From Syngnathus acus (Eukaryota > Chordata > Actinopteri > Syngnathiformes > Syngnathidae): a stretch of DNA of 64,000 bases. The translations under genes were made by a program, and so were the position numbers. Below the pieces are notes generated by a model. That model ran no database searches, had not been told where the DNA came from, and saw only the letters and a list, made by a program, of their open reading frames with translations. Every line of letters begins with the position of its first letter. Position 1 is the stretch's first letter. Of this stretch, positions 1 to 10,838 are shown piece by piece. The stretch lies in assembly GCF_901709675.1 (NCBI RefSeq), contig NC_051095.1, forward strand, positions 26,643,956 to 26,707,955, written 5' to 3'.

Positions 1-1365
1 CACCATTTGATGTTTCAGCGAAGCAGTGCACCGTTAATACTCGACAGTGGAGATGGGATGCCGCTGACCTCGACTCTGGACGTCGTAAGTCAGTGGAGAG
101 AATACTTCGAAGACCTTCTCAATTCCATCGACTTCCATTGTGAAAGCAGAGCCTGGGCACTTTGAGGTGGGCTCTCCCATCTCTGGGGTTGAAGTCACTG
201 AGGTAGTTAAAAAGCTCCTTGGTGGCAAGGCTCCTGGGGTGGATGAGATCTTCCTGGAGTTCTTTAAGGCTCTGGATCTGGGGCTGTCCTGGCTGAAACG
301 CACAGCAACCCGTGGACATTGGGGACAGTGCCTCTGGATTGGCAAGCTAGGGTGGTGGTCCCCTTTTTTAAGAAGAGGGGTCGGAGAGTGTTTTCCAACT
401 ACAGAGGAATCAAATTTATCAGCCTCCCTGGCAAGTTCTATTCAGGGGTGCTGGAGAGGAGGGAGGTCGAATCTCAGATTCAAGAGCAGTGTCGTTTTCA
501 TTGTGGCCCTGGAACAGTGGACCAGCTCTATACCCTTAACAGGATCCTCGAGGGTGCATGGTAGTTCGCTCAACCAGTCCACATGTGTTTTGTGGACCTG
601 GAGAAGGCATTTGACTGTGTCTCTCGGGGAGTTCTGTGTGGGGTGCTTCGGGAGTAAGGGGTACCGAACCCACTGATAAGAGCGGTTTGGTCGCTGTATC
701 ACCAATGTTCGAGTTTGGTCCACATTTCCGGCAGGAAGTCGGATTTGTTTCCAGTGAGGGTTAGACTCCGCCAAGGCTGCCCTCACCGATTCTGTTCGTA
801 ATTTTTACGGACAGAATTTCAAGGCGCAGCCGAGGCATTGAGGTGGTCCGGTTTGGCCGCCTCAGGATCGCATCTCTGCTTTTTGTAGATGATGTGGTGC
901 TGTTGGTTTCTTCGAGCCAAGATCTCCAACTCTTACTGGAGCAGTTCGCAGCCGAGTGAGAAGCAGCCCGGATGAAAATAAAAAGGAGATCGACAGGTGG
1001 ATCGATGACGCGTCTCCTGTAATGGAACTGTGGAAAGGGAGCTGAGCCGAAAGGCGAAGCTCTCGATTTATCGGTCGATCTATATTCCTGCCCTCACCTA
1101 TGATCATGAGCTATGAGTCATGACCAAAAGAACAAGATCCTGGATACAAGCGGCCAATATGAGTTTCCTACACAAGGTGTCCAGGCTCTCCCATAGAGAT
1201 AGGTTGAGAAGCTCGGTCATCCGTGTTGAGCCGCTGCTCCTCTACGTTGAGAGGAGCCAGATGTGGTGGTTCAGGCAGCTCAGGTATCCCATTAGGATGC
1301 CTCCTGGATGCTTCCCCAGGGGCGTTTTCTGGGAATGTCCCACCGGCGAAACCCGGGGACGTTAA
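1..1365 (+). mobile_element. Rex3 (RTE-clade) LINE, decayed fragment
   Basis: This plus-strand stretch aligns by eye, base for base over long runs, with the better-preserved Rex3 copy found inverted at about 18.5-21.7 kb. It runs from the region just before the reverse transcriptase (RT) through the RT (fingers around 400-560, palm around 790-960) to the C-terminal part around 1110-1365. The RT catalytic motif reads FVDD near 880-895 instead of FADD. Stops and indels break every frame, and the element continues past the left window edge. The 3' end lacks the GATG-type tail, so it is truncated at both visible ends. It is a dead copy. Confidence 0.85.
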
Positions 1366-1960
1366 GTTTTGCATACAAATAAAAATATCAGTGTGTAAAA
1401 TAATGTTAAATGTTGTTCGTGTTCTGTTCTAAAATGTTTTTGTTTTGTTATTGGAAGTATTCAAAATAGTATCTTTTAAGCGTTTGGTTGAACTAATACA
1501 ACGTTAAAAAGTTGTGTAGCTGTCATCTATTATTTCACTGCTTTTTACCAATGTTTTTCCTATCTTTTTTCATAGAATATCCATTTTTTAGTCTTCTTTC
1601 AAAGTTATACTGTACAAATCAATGGGCCTGTTTTGGCAGCTGGTTGTTGCAAGGAAAATTGTTAAATATTTTGCAACCATATCTTCAGTCACTGTCAATC
1701 TACATTGTACAAATATGAGATGTCTGTACATAAGAAAATATTGTCATTCTGTTTAAGCCCCAGAAAGGGTGCGACCAAATCTGCACTGGTCGCACCAGTG
1801 CTGCAAAAGTTAGCTTAGAGCTCTGTTGTGTTTTGAAAGTTCTTAAATTACTGTTACATCACAGAAATTGCATTTTACAGAAGTTTGTAAACTTTTTTAT
1901 ATTGATTTAATTACATACCACACAAAGTAACAATGCTGTTCAAATAAAAAGAAACTGTAC
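1366..1960. other. Intron sequence, no recognised element
   Basis: AT-rich sequence downstream (in minus-strand transcription) of the exon at 1961-2064. I read both strands for the next transporter exon and did not find it. There is a short inverted motif around 1768-1800 (GGTGCGACCA and its complement), but no coding or clear repeat structure. Confidence 0.5.
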
Positions 1961-2064
1961 CTTGACAGGACCAAGAGGGAACCATTCATGGAGCCGTAGC
2001 ACGACATGGCCACAAATCCTGGTACTGCTAATGAAAAATTTCCCATCAACTTCTTTGCAAATGT
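1961..2064 (-). CDS. slc7a11: slc7a11-like exon (TM8 region), 104 bp
   Basis: On the minus strand a TTTACAG acceptor precedes ACATTTGC and the exon ends TCAAG before a GTACAG donor. It encodes 34 codons plus two bases. The peptide includes [20 protein letters not shown], the transmembrane-8 signature of the xCT light chain. The Cys in this motif corresponds to the pCMBS-reactive TM8 cysteine of human xCT (Cys327, from memory). The exon starts in phase 0, as the exon at 17352-17475 requires, and ends in phase 2. The product is a 12-TM LeuT-fold amino-acid antiporter that pairs with the SLC3A2 heavy chain at the plasma membrane and exchanges extracellular cystine for glutamate, feeding glutathione synthesis. 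Another SLC7 light chain is possible but less similar in TM7. The exon is intact and bounded by normal splice sites. Confidence 0.9.
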
Positions 2065-2350
2065 CTGTAAATCAGGAAACTATATTGTAATAAAAGAGTT
2101 TATGGGAAAATGTTGTGTCATATGGTAAGTCAAAGGATGTGATACAAACATTTTCATAGTGAACATGTGTGAGTGTGATAGATGGACACAAGCATTACAG
2201 AAAGAAATGTTTTTACATATTGTGTCTGGTAGACATTTACAATTTATTATTAAGGCATTACCTATGTGTTTATATATGTGCAGGGTTTCATACAGAAGTC
2301 ATTTAAATATACTACGCACGTACAACAGATTTTTCAAAGATTAAAAAAAA

Positions 2351-2660
2351 GATTAAAGATTAAAGTCCCAATGATCGTCACACACACACCTGGGTGTGGT
2401 GAAATTTGTCCTCTGCATTTAACCCATCCCCGTGTGATTTTAATCCATCCCCTGGGGGAGAGGGGAGCAGTGAGCAGCAGCGGTGCCGCGCTCGGGAATC
2501 AGTTGGTGATCTAACCCCCCAATTCCAACCCTTAATGCTGAGTGCCAAGCAGGGAGGCAATGGGTCCCATTTTTATAGTCTTTGGTATGACCCGGCCGGG
2601 GTTTGAACCCACAACCTTCCAGTCTCAGGGCGGACACTCTACCACTAGGCCACTGAGCTG
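2351..2660 (-). mobile_element. tRNA-derived SINE, copy A
   Basis: Read on the minus strand it begins CAGCTCAGTGGCCTAGTGG, which contains a Pol III A box, followed about 30 bases later by the B box GGTTCAAACCC. A body follows with a run of G, a CCTGCTTGGCACTCAGC segment and a 3' end in a CACACAC/ATTGGGACTTTAA stretch. A second copy lies at 18037-18304. Copy A keeps about 40 bp near the tRNA-like head that copy B lacks. The family name is not certain to me. Confidence 0.85.
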
Positions 2661-4029
2661 GTCAAGAGATGAACAAGTTGTTCCAAAAATTGTCTTAACA
2701 TATAAATGTTTAGTAAATACATTTATTCCAGGGTCACACTGTCAGCTAACCAATAGTAAAGGCAAAACACATTTTGGGTTCTTCAGATGCTCAGTGATCT
2801 TACATACTATGATGACTGTTGGGCCTCATGACTGTTAATTTTGATTTCAGATTATAAGACACTTTTGGTGGTTCCATCATACCTCTGCTATATGCTTTGC
2901 GTTAAACTGTTGGCAGCTCTGAAAGGACAGACGCCCAAATGTTTACAGAGAAATAGCCAACAGGGGATTAGCGAGGGAGGGGGATTCTCAGCCAATGGTT
3001 CAAAACATGTGAGCCACCCTTAAATGTTTGTTAGTAAGAAAAGTAGAATATCTGATTTCCACAGAACTTGAAGAACGTGAAGTGACACAAGGGCCAAGGA
3101 AAAATCTATTTGATAGTGTGAATCCAGATGTTGTTTTGCTCAGAGTAAATGTAAAATAAGATTTAAATTCTTAATTTCGCTGTAGATTATGCATCCATTT
3201 TATTGATGATTGTTTCAGGGGGAGGCCACCACAATGAATGTATAGACATCTTTCCATCCTACATCATCAAAAGCTGTGTGCGGATCACTGAAGCAAAAAA
3301 AAAAACAAAAATGCAGACACTGGATGGAACGATTTTTTTTTTTTAAAGTGTGGTATCGTCATAGTTATTGAATTGTTACAAACAATAATACAATGCCTAG
3401 CTGTTGTGTGTCTGGATGTATGAATCTGAGTGGAGAGGAGATAGTGTTTCCTGCTTCCAAGAAGAAACAGCCAATTTCATGACGTCACTTCTGGCGCAAC
3501 TTGAGTGCACAAGTGCATGCGGTGTCCCAAATCCACATTAAACCAGTCCAAATTCAGCATGATTTATGGAGGGTACATGAGGAGGAGCCTTTAAATTGCA
3601 ATTTGTCCTTTGGTAATTTGGAAACATGCTATTTAGTTGGGCCGCAAGTGATGTCATGCGCTGCGGTTGAAAATGTGGCCAAAAATCTAGCCTCCAGAGG
3701 ACATAGACTTGTTAATTTGGAAACAGGCATAGTCTCATCAAGCACATTTCTGAGGCGGGGCAAACTTGTGGAAACTACCAACAAAATTAACCAATAAGTG
3801 AAGAGCGGGCGTGATGGGGGAGGGGCATAGGGGCTGACATTCTTTTGAAATAAACGCTTCTAGTGCTGTTAGCTGCTGCACAATGTCATGGAACCTTCTC
3901 ATTTGTGACTGGGGAGAGGCCCTCTCAGAGGACCTGCATATGTCTCACTACACCCAGGCTTGCCTCAGAATGCACCTACACTCCTTTGACCCTTTTCCCT
4001 AATCTGAACTGTACTGCCCACCTGGCAGC
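2661..4029. other. Intron sequence with little recognisable content
   Basis: No host exon was found on either strand. A short THAP-like open frame lies at 3393-3481 (listed separately). There are two homopolymer runs near 3295-3345 (A-rich, then T-rich). The last part, 3850-4029, may be the degraded 5' end of the LINE that is recognisable from about 4083, but no motif proves it. Confidence 0.4.
3393..3481 (+). pseudogene. THAP-like N-terminal fragment
   Basis: A 29-codon open frame starting at ATG begins MPSCCVSGC and continues with GEEIVFPAS. The start resembles the first zinc ligands and the VSFHRFP-type strand of a THAP DNA-binding domain, which occurs in P-element-like transposases and in host THAP proteins. 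The frame ends at TGA before the second CxxH ligand pair, so nothing functional remains. Chance resemblance is possible because the motif is short. Confidence 0.25.
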
Positions 4030-4082
4030 TCCGAACCCGACTCCTATGGGCGGGTGACGTCAAACGGAAACCCAGTCCATCC

Positions 4083-5220
4083 TGTACTCGGTGCTCCAAG
4101 ACAATACACTGTGACTTTTCTCCCATCAGCTGCACGTCATGTCAGCGAGAGTTCCACAAAAGCTGTACTGGCCCGAACCGATATTCAAAAGTTCCTACAG
4201 GCTTCATATGCGGCTTCTGCTCTGGTGCGCTATACAGTAATCCTTAGTTCATTGCTGATAATTGGTTCTAAGACCACCCGCGATAGGTGAAAATCCGCAA
4301 AGTAGCGTCACCCTCTCATTTTTAACATACATTTTTTGTGTATCAATAAATGTATATTAAACCATATTACCATTAGAAATTTACATAATAGTTTCAAAAA
4401 TGCATGTTATCATTAGAAATGTACATAATAGTTTCAAAAATGTAAATATTATATTAATAGTATGAATGACATACAGCAAATAATGTATAAATAATATAAA
4501 TATGATAGGCGTCTGTGTGTGTGTGTGCGCGTGTGTGTGTAACATATGTAGATGTAGCTAAAGTATACATACTGTAAACATGTTTTTAGAACTTTTATTA
4601 TTATTATTTTTTTATAACAAGGTATGATACTGTAAATATGTTTTTAGAAATCGTATTATGACAACTTTTTTTATAACAAGGTACAAGTGTACGTATTGCA
4701 ATTGTGTGGGCACTCCCTGCCTTCTGCTGGCAACTTTCGTGCCATAATTCCGCAATTTTGAATTTTTATTTTGAATTTTTGAATTTTTTTGGGGGGGGAG
4801 AATCCGCGATGTACTGACGCCACGATAAATGAACCGCGATGTAGCGAGGCATTACTGTATATGTATTAAACATTATTCGACGATCACATCCCCAATCTGT
4901 GTACAACCCTCACCACCCTCCAACCCTCTCCAACCCATCCTAACTCAATCGTCATCTTCTCAACGGCAGCAGGGGAACACTCCCCCTATTACAAAAAAGA
5001 CCTGCTTAGATTGTGGTTACAACATGCCATCTTCCCGCAATCTTCTTATCTGCATATCTTGTTCTAGGCGCTTCCATATCAGATGTACCAAAGAAATCGA
5101 GACTGGCACTTGCTAAACTGAGGAGACTGAACAAGTGGACTTGTCAAACCTGTATCCGTTCTGCTATCCCTCGCAACACCCCGATATGTGAAACAAAAAA
5201 AGTCCCGCTCCCTTCCGTAA
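4083..5220 (+). pseudogene. LINE ORF1 with two PHD-like zinc fingers (broken)
   Basis: Finger 1 (4083-4220) reads CTRC, then CTSC, then EFHKSC, then CGFC: a C-x2-C, C-x2-C, H-x2-C, C-x2-C ligand pattern, which is that of a PHD finger. Finger 2 (5003-5153) reads CLDC, CISC, RFHIRC and, after a frameshift between about 5110 and 5140, WTCQTC. The MITE at 4235-4857 lies between the fingers. PHD-like fingers in LINE ORF1 proteins are known in some families and are thought to bind nucleic acid or chromatin. The frameshift and stop (TAA near 5114) make it non-coding now. Confidence 0.65.
4235..4857. mobile_element. Pogo/Tigger-like MITE, family CAGTAATCCCTCG
   Basis: The left end is CAGTAATCC and the right end, reversed, is CAGTAATGCCTCGCTACATC, with GATAGGTGAAAATCCGC and GCGATAAATGAACCGCG-type subterminal blocks. 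It is flanked by TATA on both sides (4231-4234 and 4858-4861), consistent with a TA target duplication. An internal ~50-bp unit (TTTACATAATAGTTTC) is repeated in tandem around 4375-4440. There is no transposase. The same end sequences recur at 51487 and 62895. Assignment to Tc1/mariner-pogo rests on the CAG terminus and TA flanks only. Confidence 0.7.
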
Positions 5221-5608
5221 CTGTCAAGGTTTGGGATGGAAATGGAGCAGGGCGACCAAATGCAGCTTGGACCAGGGTTTATTGGAGAACTCAAAAGGCA
5301 AACTGACACGACTTAACAAAACAATAACTTGAGTGACTGACCGGGCCGTGAAACAGGAAGACAGCAGGACATGACGACAGCAACAGGAACCAAAAAGACA
5401 TCGTGACACTAACACACAACCCACAACACGCACACAACAACAGACAAACACGCAGAAGACAAGCAATGATCCGACAGGGAGTGACACACAGACAGGACTT
5501 AAATACAAGACCGGTAACAAGAGGCAGGTGAGAATGATCACACTCATCATGGGCACACAGGAGGGGAGGGGCGAGCACACAGACATGATCGGGGACGAGT
5601 CGTGACAG
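5221..5608. mobile_element. Small MITE, Harbinger-like by 3-bp TAA flanks
   Basis: The element starts CTGTCAAGG and ends CGTGACAG, giving short imperfect inverted ends (CTGTCA). It is flanked by TAA at 5218-5220 and 5609-5611. The interior is an A/C-rich block with many ACAC and GACA words and no coding content. It sits inside the LINE between ORF1 and the endonuclease, so it inserted after that LINE. PIF/Harbinger elements duplicate a 3-bp TWA target, hence the tentative class. Confidence 0.5.
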
Positions 5609-7165
5609 TAACCAAACCTAGTCTCACAATCCAACTGTAATTCCCTTACCACCAAAATCATGGTGTTGGCAGACATTTGCAAAAAGCTCAACATCAATGC
5701 CCTCTGTCTTCAAAAAACCAAGTTCAGTCGTGAAAGACCCCACAGTACGATGCAATCCGCAAAGATTGTGTTGGATTCGGCTTGTTTATCTACTCACGCA
5801 ATGGGCTCCCATACTGTTCAGCAATCCCCCAACTCCAGCCCACCTGAAATCCAACAAATTCTCATCCCAACAGCCCAACGTAGCCAGCTCTCTCTCACAA
5901 ATGTCTCCATCCCTCCCATCAAATCCAACTATGTAGGCCCCCAAAATAAACACCTCTCATGGTTGAACCGCGTCCCAACTGATCCTGGCCTGATATGAGG
6001 GGACTTCAATGAACATCACATGTGATGGGACGAATTTGTGCACGCCAACAATAGAAGTTCTGCACTCTTTGATTGGCTTGATGAAAATGAAAGGAATATT
6101 TTAAATGATGGCAAACCTACCTGAATTTCCAGACACACCCAACGGCCTGGACTTAACACCCCAAATCTCTCGTTTGCAGACCCGGTGGCCATCAGCTGCC
6201 AATTATCATCAAATGGAGAGGGGAGAGCAACGTGGAAAATGCGTAACGCCAAGTCCGACTCAACTTCCAAAATGGAGCCTGGGGAAAATACAAATTCATC
6301 ATCAGTCAAGGTCTTGAAGCCATCGATGAGACCCAACAAAAAAAAAGCGTAACGCCAAATCCGACTCAACTTCCAAAAGGGAGCCTGGTGATAGCACAAA
6401 TTCATCATCCGTCAAGGTCTTGAAGCCATCGATGAGACCCAACAAACATCCGCTGTCCTTGAGGCCTTTACAACTCATCAAAAAGGCCGCCACTGACGCC
6501 ATCCCAACAAGTCATCCGATCTAACACCCCATGGTTAACTGAGGAAATTCACCAGCTGAAAAAAAACGCAACAAGCTGAGACGAAGCCTGAGGGTCGCAA
6601 ACTGTCAAGAATGCCTGACAGTCTCCAAAGAGGTACAAACCATCGCAGAGGCGAAGAGAGCAAATTGGCAAAACCACCTTGAAAAAATTGCTAAAACTAA
6701 AGACCTCAAAAAGCTCTGGTCCGTAGTTTCAATGCTAACCAGACGAGAGAGGCCAGGAAAACACTCATCTACAAGGGCAAAGGGCTCATCTAAGAGTGTG
6801 CCTCAGATGGTGCAAAACCTAATGCAATTAACTGTGAATACACAATGGTGAGTGGGCGGAGAAGCGACAAGTCGGATGGTAGTACAAGAGCTTTGACGAG
6901 ATGATCAAACACCCCTTGGCAGGAGCCCGAACCCCCCTACATCCTAGCTGAACTCCAGAAGGCGCTGAAACAGATTAAACCCGGTAAAGCTGCAGGACCC
7001 AACGGCATTGCTCCTGAAATGTGAAACCACCCGATAGAGGCTCTCTCACTGCTGCTACAATGCGCATACGATGTTCTGGTGAAGATCATGCTCAGCAGGC
7101 TGATCGAGCACATGTCGGAAGCTGTGCTCCTGGAAACTCAGTGTGGCTTCCGGAAAACTAGATCC
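5609..7165 (+). pseudogene. LINE endonuclease and RT start (broken)
   Basis: After the MITE the LINE resumes with a frame reading NINALCLQKTKF, the QETK-type motif 2 of APE endonucleases (here QKTK, so the catalytic Glu is lost). GDFNEHH follows near 6000 and ILNDGKPT near 6100. The RT begins around 6950 with the A-G-P-N-G-I segment and runs to QCGFRKTRS before the L2 junction. Multiple stops and the internal 106-bp duplication show long decay. Confidence 0.6.
6241..6452 (+). repeat. 106-bp tandem duplication inside the LINE
   Basis: The unit starting GCGTAACGCC at 6241 recurs at 6347 with a few differences and ends near ACCCAACAAAC. The copies differ at about ten positions by eye, so the duplication is not recent. 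It lies in the endonuclease-RT linker of the dead LINE. Confidence 0.8.
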
Positions 7166-7255
7166 ACCACAGACATAATAATAATAATAGATCGGTTTTA
7201 TATAGTGCTTTTCTAAACACTCAAAGCCGCTTTACATAGAAAATCCTCGCTTAAT

Positions 7256-7307
7256 CGCGCACACACACGCACACACACACACACACAAACACACACTCAC
7301 ACACACG
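7256..7307 (+). repeat. (CA)n microsatellite in L2 3' UTR
   Basis: An imperfect CA run with G, A and T interruptions, between the L2 tail and the end of its RT reading frame. Confidence 0.9.
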
Positions 7308-7312
7308 AAGAG

Positions 7313-9018
7313 TTAGGGGTTATGTGCAGAGTTGAAGAGGTGGGTCTTGAGATGGTGTTTGACGGAGTGCAGGGAGTCAGCATTACGGATGGTCAGGGGG
7401 AGAGAGTTCCAGAGAGTGGGGGCAGCAATGGCAAAGGCTCTATCCCCAATGGTCCGGTATTTGGTTGAGGTAGTGGGGGTGAGCAAGTTGGCGTCAGCAG
7501 AGCGGAGTCGGCGGGTGGGGGTATAGCAATGCAGGAGTTCAGACAGGTAGGGGGGGGGGCAAGGGAGTGACAGAGTGGTCGTCAATGCAGAGTGTGAAGT
7601 TGTGGTAGGTGGGGAGGCTGGATTTAGGACCGAAGTTGATGATTTCCGTTTTGTTACTGTTTAGTTTGAGAACGTTTTGAGTCAGTCTTTAATGTCTGTG
7701 AGGCAGCGAGTGAGGGTGGAGAGAATGGCAGGGGAGATGGTTTTGGTGGAGATGTAAAGTTGTGTATCGTCAGCGTAACAGTGGAGTTTGAAACCATGGC
7801 GCCGGATGATGTGTCCAATGGGAAGCATGTACAGTGTGAAAAGAATGGGGCCCAGAACTGATCCTTGAGGGACTACGTGTGCAACAGGGGTGGTGTGGGA
7901 TTTGTGTTGGTCAATGGTGATGTATTGAAATCTGTCAGACAGGTAGGATTTGAACAAGGAGAGGGCGGTGTTGGTGATGCCGATAGATTCTAGGCGGTTG
8001 AGAAGAATGGAATGGTTTACTGTATCGAAGGCAGCACTGAGGTCAAGGAGGAGAAGGATAGTGAGAGAACCAGAGTCAGAGGAAAGCAGGAGATCGTTAG
8101 TGACTTTAAGTAGGGCCGTTTCAGTGCTGTGGTGTGTACGGAAACCAGATTGGAATGGTTCATACAGGTTATTTAAAAGGAGGTGGGTCTTGGGTTGAGA
8201 TGTGACGGCTCTTTCCAGTAGTTTTGATAGAAATGTGAGATTAGAGATGGGTCTGTAGTTGTTGGCGTCCTCAGGGTCAAGGCCGGATTTTTTGAGGAGA
8301 GTGATGGCTGCAAGCTCAAGAGGTGAAGGGACTGTGCCAGAGGTGAGGGAGGAATTGATGATGTCTATGATGAGTGGGGCAATGGGAGTGAGGCAGTCTT
8401 TAACTAGTTGAGATGGCATGGGGTCCAGGGGGGAGTTAGAGGATTTCATGGTGGAGAGTATTTGGAAGAGGTCAGCAGAAGTTATGGGGGAAAAGGTTGA
8501 TAGCCGGGGGACGGATGATGAAAAGAATGTGGGTTCAGGTTGTGGGATACTAGAGGGGGAGGATGCGAGCTGGTGGTAGATGCTTTCTATTTTAGAGTTG
8601 AAAAATGACAAAAGCGTGTCACATTTCTCTGGGGTGAATGATGATGAAGTGTTGTCATGGGGTTTGAGGAGTTTGTTTATGGTCGAAAACAGGGAACATG
8701 GGTTTGAAGAACCAGAGTGGATGATACCAGAGTAATAAGATGAGCGGGCTTTGTTAAGGGCTGATTTATAGTGATGCATAAGGTCTTTGTAAGCGAGGGC
8801 ATGGACTGCGAGACTGGCTTTCTTGCATAATCGTTCTAGCTGTCGAAGTTGTTTCTTAAGTTTACGGAGTTCCGGGTTGAACCAGGGTGCGAAGTGAGTA
8901 AAGGTGACTGTTTTGGTTTTCAGAGGAGCCACTGTGTTGAAGGAGGTAGACATAATGTTGTTGTAAGTGTTGACAAGGTCCGTGGGGGTTGGGTTTGCAG
9001 GGGGGGTGAGGGCGGAAA
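7313..9018 (-). pseudogene. L2 reverse transcriptase (frameshifted)
   Basis: A long open frame at 7682-9018 holds the RT. It has NNYRPISNLTFLSKLLERAV, SGFRTHHSTETALL, the D-containing LLDLSAAFDTV motif, PQGSVLGPILF and the intact catalytic YADD. Just after LTDIKD at about 7681 a small deletion shifts the frame. The thumb and C-terminal part then continues in a second frame down to 7313 with GDRAFAIAAPTLWNSLPL, typical of L2. A further deletion before PYLSELL removes part of the thumb. The upstream portion is separated by the insertion at 9019. Confidence 0.85.
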
Positions 9019-9770
9019 CAGATACAGGAGAAAACTCAACTACTTGAAAAAACAGCATCAGGACTGGGACTAAAAATAAACGGAGCAAAAACCAAAGTAA
9101 TGCGAGTAAACAGCAAAAACACAAACCCCATCAACCTCAGGGGCTGCCCACTGGAAGAGGTACACAAATTCACATACCTAGGAAGTGTAATTGCAGTGGA
9201 CGGTGGAACGGAGGAAGATGTGAAATCAAGAATAGGGAAAGCAAGAACAGCATTCAACATATTAGATAAGATCTGGAAAACCAAAACCATTTCACTCAAT
9301 ACTAAACTCAAAATCTTCAACTCCAACGTCAAAACAGTGCTGCTATATGGATCAGAAACATGGAGGACCACAAAACACATCACCGCTAAATTGCAAACCT
9401 TCACAAACCATTGCCTAAGACGCATCCTCAGGATCTTCTGGCCCAACCGCATCAGCAACACTAGCCTATGGGACCGCACCAAACAAGAAACAATAGAGAT
9501 ACAGGTTTTGAGGAGGAAGTGGAGCTGGATAGGACATACCCTGAGGAAAAACAACATGGCTATAACCAAACAGGCGTTAACATGGAACCCACAAGGCAAA
9601 AGAAGCAGAGGGAGACCCAAAAACAACTGGAGAAGGAGCACAGAGCTGGACGTCAAGAAGATGGGACTGACATGGAAACAGCTGGAGAAAATGGCACAAG
9701 ACAGACGAGGGTGGAAACTCTTCATCGATGGCCTATGTTCCGAAAGGAATGAAAAGGCTTAGTAGTAGTA
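9019..9770 (+). mobile_element. RTE-like LINE, 5'-truncated, with 11-bp TSD
   Basis: The flanks are GAGGGCGGAAA at 9008-9018 and again at 9771-9781, a perfect 11-bp target site duplication. The insert carries only the C-terminal 220 codons or so of an RT protein in plus orientation and ends in a short (TAG)n tail. It broke the L2 coding region, which resumes on both sides. 5' truncation, target duplication and a simple-repeat tail are the standard marks of target-primed reverse transcription. RTE-X is my best guess for the clade. Confidence 0.9.
9100..9762 (+). pseudogene. RTE-like RT C-terminal region (open, truncated)
   Basis: A 220-codon open frame begins within the KTKVMRV-type segment that follows the RT catalytic motif. 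It continues with HKFTYLGSVIAVDGG, LLYGSETWR, KWSWIGHTLRK and GKRSRGRPK, the conserved post-palm region of RTE-type and related LINE proteins. The catalytic YADD and the endonuclease are absent because of 5' truncation, so the product could not transpose. The lack of stops suggests a comparatively recent insertion. Confidence 0.75.
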
Positions 9771-10838
9771 GAGGGCGGAAAGGGTTTTTGATATGCAGGT
9801 GGAGAGAGTGTCTGGGCAGATGGACTTGAGGTTGCGAAAGATAATTGTGCGGTTTTGTTTTGGTTCGGGGGTGGGGGTGTCAATGTCGAATAAGATGGCT
9901 AGTTGGTCAGATATGGTGAGGTCGAAGCTAGAAATGTTGTGCATGTGGAGGCCAGTGCTGCAGACCAGGTCTAGCGAGTGTCTATGCTTGTGGGTAGGGC
10001 AGGTAATGTGTTGAGTGAAGCCGGAGCAGTTGAGGAAATCCAGGAAGTCCATAGAATGTTTACAGTCAGGGGAATCGATGTGCAGGTTAAAATCACCAAG
10101 AAGCAGGAGGGATGATGAAACAGAGAAAAGTGCAGTGATGGATTCTGAGAGGTCAGATAAGAAAGATGGGTTTGGTTTGGGGGGGCGGTAAATAATAACA
10201 GTAATGAGGGGTTGAGGTCCTGGAAGTTTAAAAGCCAGATGTTCGAATGATGGGGCAGAGGGGAGGGACAGGGCGCGGGGTTTGAGGTTTTGATTGAAAA
10301 TCGCAGCGATGCCACCCCCTCTGCCCTCAGTGCGTGGGCTGTCCAAATCGGAGTATCCTGAAGGGGTGGTTTGATTGAGTGAGAAATAGTCCAGGGGTTT
10401 TTGCCATGTTTCATTTAGGCAAAGCAGATCAAGTTCGTTGTCTATGATGAATTCGTTGAGGATAAAGCTTTTATTGTTGAGGGAACGTGTGTTGAAGAGG
10501 GAGATTTTCAGGGGCTTTTGTTTTAAAGCCGTTGGGGAGGTGGTTTGGATTGTCAGGAGGTTGAAAAGGTTCGCAGAGGACGAGTTCTGATGACGTGGGT
10601 TGATGTGATGACGTAAGGAGGAACTGTGGAAGCCGTTGTGTGAGCTGCGGTCAGTCCATATTGTTGGAATACAGTTTTCGGTGTTTGAAGTGAAAATGAA
10701 TTTTTGGCGAGATCCGCGATGGATGTAGGGGGGTCGGCGTAGAAGGGCAAAGTCTCGGAGTGCGCTGACCAGATCCCCGGAAGGAGGAAGCGCGGGTATG
10801 AGTCGGCGAAGCTCGGCAGGCGTGTAATGGAGAACCAT
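9771..10838 (-). pseudogene. L2 endonuclease domain, active-site His lost
   Basis: The open frame carries an APE-type endonuclease: FNTRSLNNKS, CLNETW (motif 2 Glu), RGGGIAAIF, LLLGDFNLHID and HSLDLV. The final catalytic motif, normally SDH, reads SDQ (TISDQLAILFDI, near 9890). The frame is otherwise open for about 350 codons and runs into the nested insertion at its C-terminal end. The His-to-Gln change should abolish nicking even if the frame were expressed. Confidence 0.85.

Larger units (their letters stand above)
4030..7165 (+). mobile_element. PHD-finger LINE, 5' and central part
   Basis: A non-LTR retrotransposon in plus orientation. It shows ORF1 zinc fingers (4083-5153), an APE-type endonuclease (about 5612-6130) and the start of the RT (about 6950-7165, including GKAAGPNGIAPEM and QCGFRKTRSTTDI). 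It is interrupted by a 623-bp MITE at 4235-4857 and a 388-bp MITE at 5221-5608, and cut off at 7165 by a minus-strand L2 element. A plus-strand piece at 14341-15220 with the matching C-terminal RT region may be its continuation. The left border is uncertain. The layout of ORF1 zinc fingers followed by EN and RT suggests the I/Nimb or a related group; the clade is not settled. Confidence 0.7.

Noticed and set aside
2351-2660. tRNA gene from A and B boxes
   Set aside because: The tRNA-like head cannot be folded into a clear cloverleaf and continues into a dispersed body, so it is a SINE; the same holds for 18037-18304 and 56612-56970.
7950-8198. Plus-strand open frames opposite the L2 RT
   Set aside because: They are antisense shadows of the minus-strand RT frame with no domain of their own.
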